From: JAZGHN01 sp964496725
GTDB taxonomy: Bacteria; Chloroflexota; Dehalococcoidia; Dehalococcoidales; E44-bin46
NCBI GenBank assembly: GCA_964496725.1
Contig: CAZCAS010000036.1
Coordinates: forward strand, 1 to 12,273
Reading direction: 5' to 3'
DNA: 12,273 nucleotides
Below the pieces are notes generated by a model. The model ran no database searches. It saw only the letters and a list, made by a program, of their open reading frames with translations, and had not been told where the DNA came from. Below, one piece after another: positions 5,560-12,273 of this stretch (position 1 is the first letter of the stretch; each line of letters starts with the position of its first letter). Both the position numbers and the translations under genes were made by a program.

Positions 5560-6591
5560 CTTGCCACAGGGTTGGCTGAGGGGGTTTTTCTTTATTGTAG
5601 GGTATGCCGAGGTGTTTATAAGCCAGTGGGGTAGCTAGTCGGCCGCGGGGGGTTCGTTCTAGAAAGCCCAGCTGCAGCAGGTAGGGTTCATATACATCCA
5701 TAATAGTATCGGCTTCCTCACTGATGGAGGCGGCGATAGTATCCAGACCCACCGGACCACCGTTAAACTTATCAATGATGGTGCGTAGCACCTTGTGGTC
5801 TATCTCGTCCAGGCCTATGTGGTCTACTTCCAGCTTATTTAGTGCCTCCACTGCCACTGGTTGGGTGGCGACGCCATCTGCCATCACCTGCGCGTAGTCC
5901 CTCACCCGTTTGAGCAATCGGTTAGCCACACGAGGCGTGCCTCTAGCCCGGCGGGCTATCTCCTTCAGTCCTCCGGCTTCGGATTGTATCTGAAGAATTT
6001 GGGATGAACGCTTAAGTATAGACTGGATGGATGTCTGGTCGTAGAAGTCGAGGCGGTAGACGGCACCGAATCGGTCTCGGAGGGGTGGACTGAGCAGGGC
6101 AAAGCGGGTAGTGGCACCGACAAGGGTAAATTTGGGCAGGTTTATTCGTAGGCTCTTGGCGCCGGGGCCCTTCCCTATAATAACGTCTAGGGCGAAATCT
6201 TCCATGGCCGGGTATAGCACCTCTTCTACGGCTCGATTGAGGCGGTGGATTTCATCAATGAAGAGGACATCGTGACTATGGAGGTTGGTTAAGATAGCTG
6301 CCAGGTCTCCGGTGCGTTCTATGGCTGGACCCGAGGTATTCTTGACGTTGACCCCCATCTCAGCAGCTATGATATAAGCTAGGGTGGTTTTGCCCAAGCC
6401 GGGGGGGCCGTAGAGAAGTATATGGTCCAATACCTCGCCCCTGCCTTTGGCAGCGGTGATGGCTATATTGAGATTATCCTTGACCTTGTGTTGCCCGATG
6501 AAGTCGCCGAGGCTTCGGGGTCGGAGATTGGTATCAAGTGATACATCGTTAGCGCTGCGTTTGCCTGATACAATGCGGTCTATTTTGGCAT
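5549..6591 (-). CDS. ruvB: Holliday junction branch migration ATPase RuvB (apparent frame break at codon 3)
   Basis: RuvB is the hexameric AAA+ motor that, with RuvA, drives branch migration of Holliday junctions. The in-frame protein carries the N-terminal LRPRSLGDFIGQ, Walker A GPPGLGKTT, the TSGPAIE segment, Walker B FIDEIH, sensor-1 region GATTR, PPLRDRFG with the arginine finger, RGTPRVANRLLKRVRD, and the C-terminal winged helix ending near TPRGRLATPLAYKHLG. Length from the conserved start is about 340, normal. The 5' end is abnormal: no ATG, GTG or TTG precedes the conserved N-terminus in this frame. The first in-frame TTG (6430) would delete about 48 conserved residues. ATG 6591 reads M-P-K then TAG, one base out of frame across an A4 run (6583-6586). 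Coordinates here run to that ATG. Either an indel, an ATA/ATT start (6583 or 6574), or -1 slippage would restore the protein. Confidence 0.85.
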
Positions 6592-6617
6592 CACCCCCTG
6601 CCCTTGATAACCATCTT

Positions 6618-6626
6618 ATTATAGCA
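6618..6626 (-). promoter_or_regulatory. Extended -10 promoter of ruvB
   Basis: The minus strand reads TGCTATAAT, a perfect extended -10. The -35 at 17-base spacing is weak (GAATCG). Transcription would begin near 6611, about 20 bases before ATG 6591, with purine-rich AAGGGCAGGGGG between them. This placement argues that translation begins around 6574-6591, not at the TTG at 6430. Confidence 0.7.
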
Positions 6627-6690
6627 CATCTTTGCTTAGCCGATTCTTTGCATAGGGGATGAGGGTGAGTGAATAGTGTGTGATATAACG

Positions 6691-6719
6691 AAGCCGCCCT
6701 GTTTGAATCAGGGCGGCTT
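6691..6719 (-). terminator. Hairpin after rpoC, probable terminator of the rpoBC operon
   Basis: A perfect 11-base-pair stem AAGCCGCCCTG/CAGGGCGGCTT (6691-6701 and 6709-6719) with a seven-base loop lies about 40 bases past the rpoC stop. On the minus strand it is followed by CGTTATATC, a weak T-tract, so termination may be partial or rho-assisted. Confidence 0.75.
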
Positions 6720-6757
6720 GCTGTTATCGGGTTGATTGAATTGTGATGCCCAAAGGC

Positions 6758-10769
<4,012 letters not shown>

Positions 10770-10783
<14 letters not shown>

Positions 10784-12273
10784 TATCTTCTTCCACCTCT
10801 TTCACAGTTGAGTCCTGAGCAATCTCAAGCGCTGCCTCCGCTTCGGGGGCTTCTTCAATTTCCTCACCGAGGCTTATCTTTTCCTCTTCACTGATTACTT
10901 CAACAGCAAGCCCCAGGCTTCGTAGCTCCATGATCAGGACCTTAAATGATTCAGGTACACCAGGCTGAAGTATCTCCTCATTTTTGATGATAGCTTCGTA
11001 GGTTTTAGCTCGGCCGCTTACATCGTCCGACTTTATGGTTAGAACTTCTTGGAGGTTGTGGGCGGCGCCATAGGCTTCCAATGCCCATACCTCCATTTCG
11101 CCAAAGCGTTGCCCGCCGAATTGAGCCTTGCCTCCTAGAGGCTGTTGGCTAATTAGAGAGTAAGGCCCGGTAGAGCGGGCATGCACCTTATCTTCAACCA
11201 GATGGTTTAACTTCATTATGTAGACATTCCCCACCGTTACCGGGTGGTCAAAGGGCTCACCAGTGCGCCCATCGCGGAGGGTAGATTTGCCCAGGATGGG
11301 TGGTAGTAGTTTTCTTCCAGCGCTCACCTTGTTTATGGCTTGCTTCAGTTCTTCCTGGTTGAGATTGCGGCTAGCTATGCCTGCTTCCTCGAGCCATAAC
11401 CGCAGGCAAATCTCTTTTGCCTCCCCAGGGTGGGTATCACTGAACACCCTGTCTCCATCGTAGCCATTGCTATTAATCCACGCCTTAGCTATCTCCAATT
11501 TTGCGTCGTGGTTTTCGTTAGTGGGGTCAAGATTGGTCGCCCCAGCTTTCTGAGCTATCCATGCCCTGGCTAGGGCATCCTCAATAGCCGTATCATCAGC
11601 ACCATCAAAGACGGGGGTGAGGACCTTAACCCCCAGCGTCTGGGCAGCCCACCCCAGGTGGGTTTCCAGAACTTGACCTATGTTCATTCGCGATGGGACG
11701 CCTATAGGGTTGAGAATAATATCTACCGGTGTGCCATCAGGTAGGAAAGGCATATCCTCGGCAGGTGCTATGATGGAGATGACCCCCTTGTTGCCATGTC
11801 GCCCGGCTAGCTTATCACCTGCGGAGACCTTTCGCTTCTGGGCGACCCATACCTGCACCCATTGGTTAACCCCGGCAGGCAGGTCGTCACTGGTATCAGT
11901 AGAGAAGACCTTCACATTGATTACCTTGCCCCACTCACCATGAGGCATCCGCAGGGAGGTATCCTTCACCTCTCGGGCTTTCTCACCAAATATAGCCCGT
12001 AGAAGTTTCTCCTCAGCCGATAGCTCAGTTTCTCCCTTCGGGGTTATTTTACCTACTAAAATATCACCTGGGCCTACTTCAGCGCCGACCCGAATAATGC
12101 CAGTTTCATCAAGCTCGCGTAAGCTTTCCTCTCCGACATTTGGTATGTCTCTGGTAATTTCTTCCGGCCCCAGCTTGGTATCCCGTGCTTCCAGCTCGTG
12201 CTTTGAAATGTGAATGGAGGTGAACTTGTCCTTCTCAACAAGGCGGCTGCTAATGATAATAGCGTCCTCGAAG
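10770..12273 (-). CDS. rpoB: DNA-directed RNA polymerase subunit beta, C-terminal part (5' end beyond window)
   Basis: The last 500 residues of the beta subunit; the gene continues past the right edge, with the first whole codon at 12272. The fragment begins FEDAIIISSRLV and runs through GDILVGKITPKGETE and EKLLRAIFGEKAREVKDTSLR. The catalytic-site block GDKLAGRHGNKGVIS carries lysines (fragment residues 154 and 162) matching E. coli K1065 and K1073. Later come PDGTPVDIILNP, the switch region PVTVGNVYIMKLNHLV, KAQFGGQRFGEMEVWALEAYGA, and the C-terminal clamp piece ESFKVLIMELRSLGL. The reading frame continues well upstream of the internal GTG near 11969, which is not a start. The rifampicin-binding region lies outside the window. 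The tail after about residue 460 is acidic (Glu/Ala-rich), as in the adjacent rpoC. The stop overlaps rpoC by 14 bases. Confidence 0.98.

Larger units (their letters stand above)
6592..6757. other. Intergenic region between rpoC and ruvB
   Basis: This 166-base gap holds the rpoBC terminator hairpin (6691-6719) and the ruvB promoter (6618-6626), both acting on the minus strand. The remainder shows no open reading frame with homology and no further structure. Confidence 0.6.

Noticed and set aside
6430..6430. TTG at 6430 as the ruvB start
   Set aside because: It would remove about 48 residues of conserved RuvB sequence that is present in frame upstream, leave the protein starting next to Walker A, and lie about 180 bases from the predicted transcription start.
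11969..11969. GTG near 11969 as a gene start
   Set aside because: The same frame continues to the right window edge with clear RpoB sequence, so it is internal to rpoB.

Overview
The window reads as a housekeeping stretch of a bacterial chromosome of roughly balanced GC content. The best guess is Chloroflexota, class Dehalococcoidia or a relative. This is an inference from protein character: RpoB and RpoC with acidic tails, a Bacillus FabL-type enoyl reductase beside ACP and PlsX, and a MaoC-type dehydratase pair instead of a visible FabZ. It was not tested by any search. No mobile element, CRISPR array, tRNA or rRNA was seen.

Left block (1-2928, minus strand): a compact fatty-acid synthesis operon read right to left. 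A near-consensus promoter (2899-2928) sits almost on the first start codon. Then come a MaoC-fold protein lacking catalytic residues (2490-2888), a MaoC-fold protein with them (2025-2474), plsX (1003-2025), acpP (741-992) and an enoyl-ACP reductase of the FabL type (748 to beyond the left edge). Gaps are 10-17 bases or the genes overlap. Together they cover the carrier protein, the dehydration step, the enoyl reduction step and the hand-off of acyl chains to phospholipid synthesis.

Middle block (2977-5559): a RimI-type acetyltransferase on the minus strand, then two plus-strand genes for probable lipoproteins (a chagasin-family cysteine-protease inhibitor and a SIMPL-domain protein) behind an extended -10 promoter. 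A minus-strand lipoprotein nuclease of the staphylococcal nuclease family converges on them. The convergent ends overlap by 14 bases, and a long hairpin that probably terminates the plus-strand transcript lies inside the nuclease coding sequence.

Right block (5549-12273, minus strand): rpoB (3' part only) and rpoC overlap by 14 bases and end at a hairpin (6691-6719). A separate extended -10 promoter then drives ruvB, whose end overlaps the nuclease start by 11 bases. The conserved RuvB N-terminus is encoded in frame, but no ATG, GTG or TTG begins it. A well-placed ATG (6591) lies one base out of frame and hits a stop after an A4 run, which suggests an indel, a rare start codon, or frameshifting.

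No clearly new multi-gene system is visible. The points most worth a second look are the ruvB 5' end, the FabL assignment with the split dehydratase, the altered PlsX motif, and the cluster of three probable exported lipoproteins.
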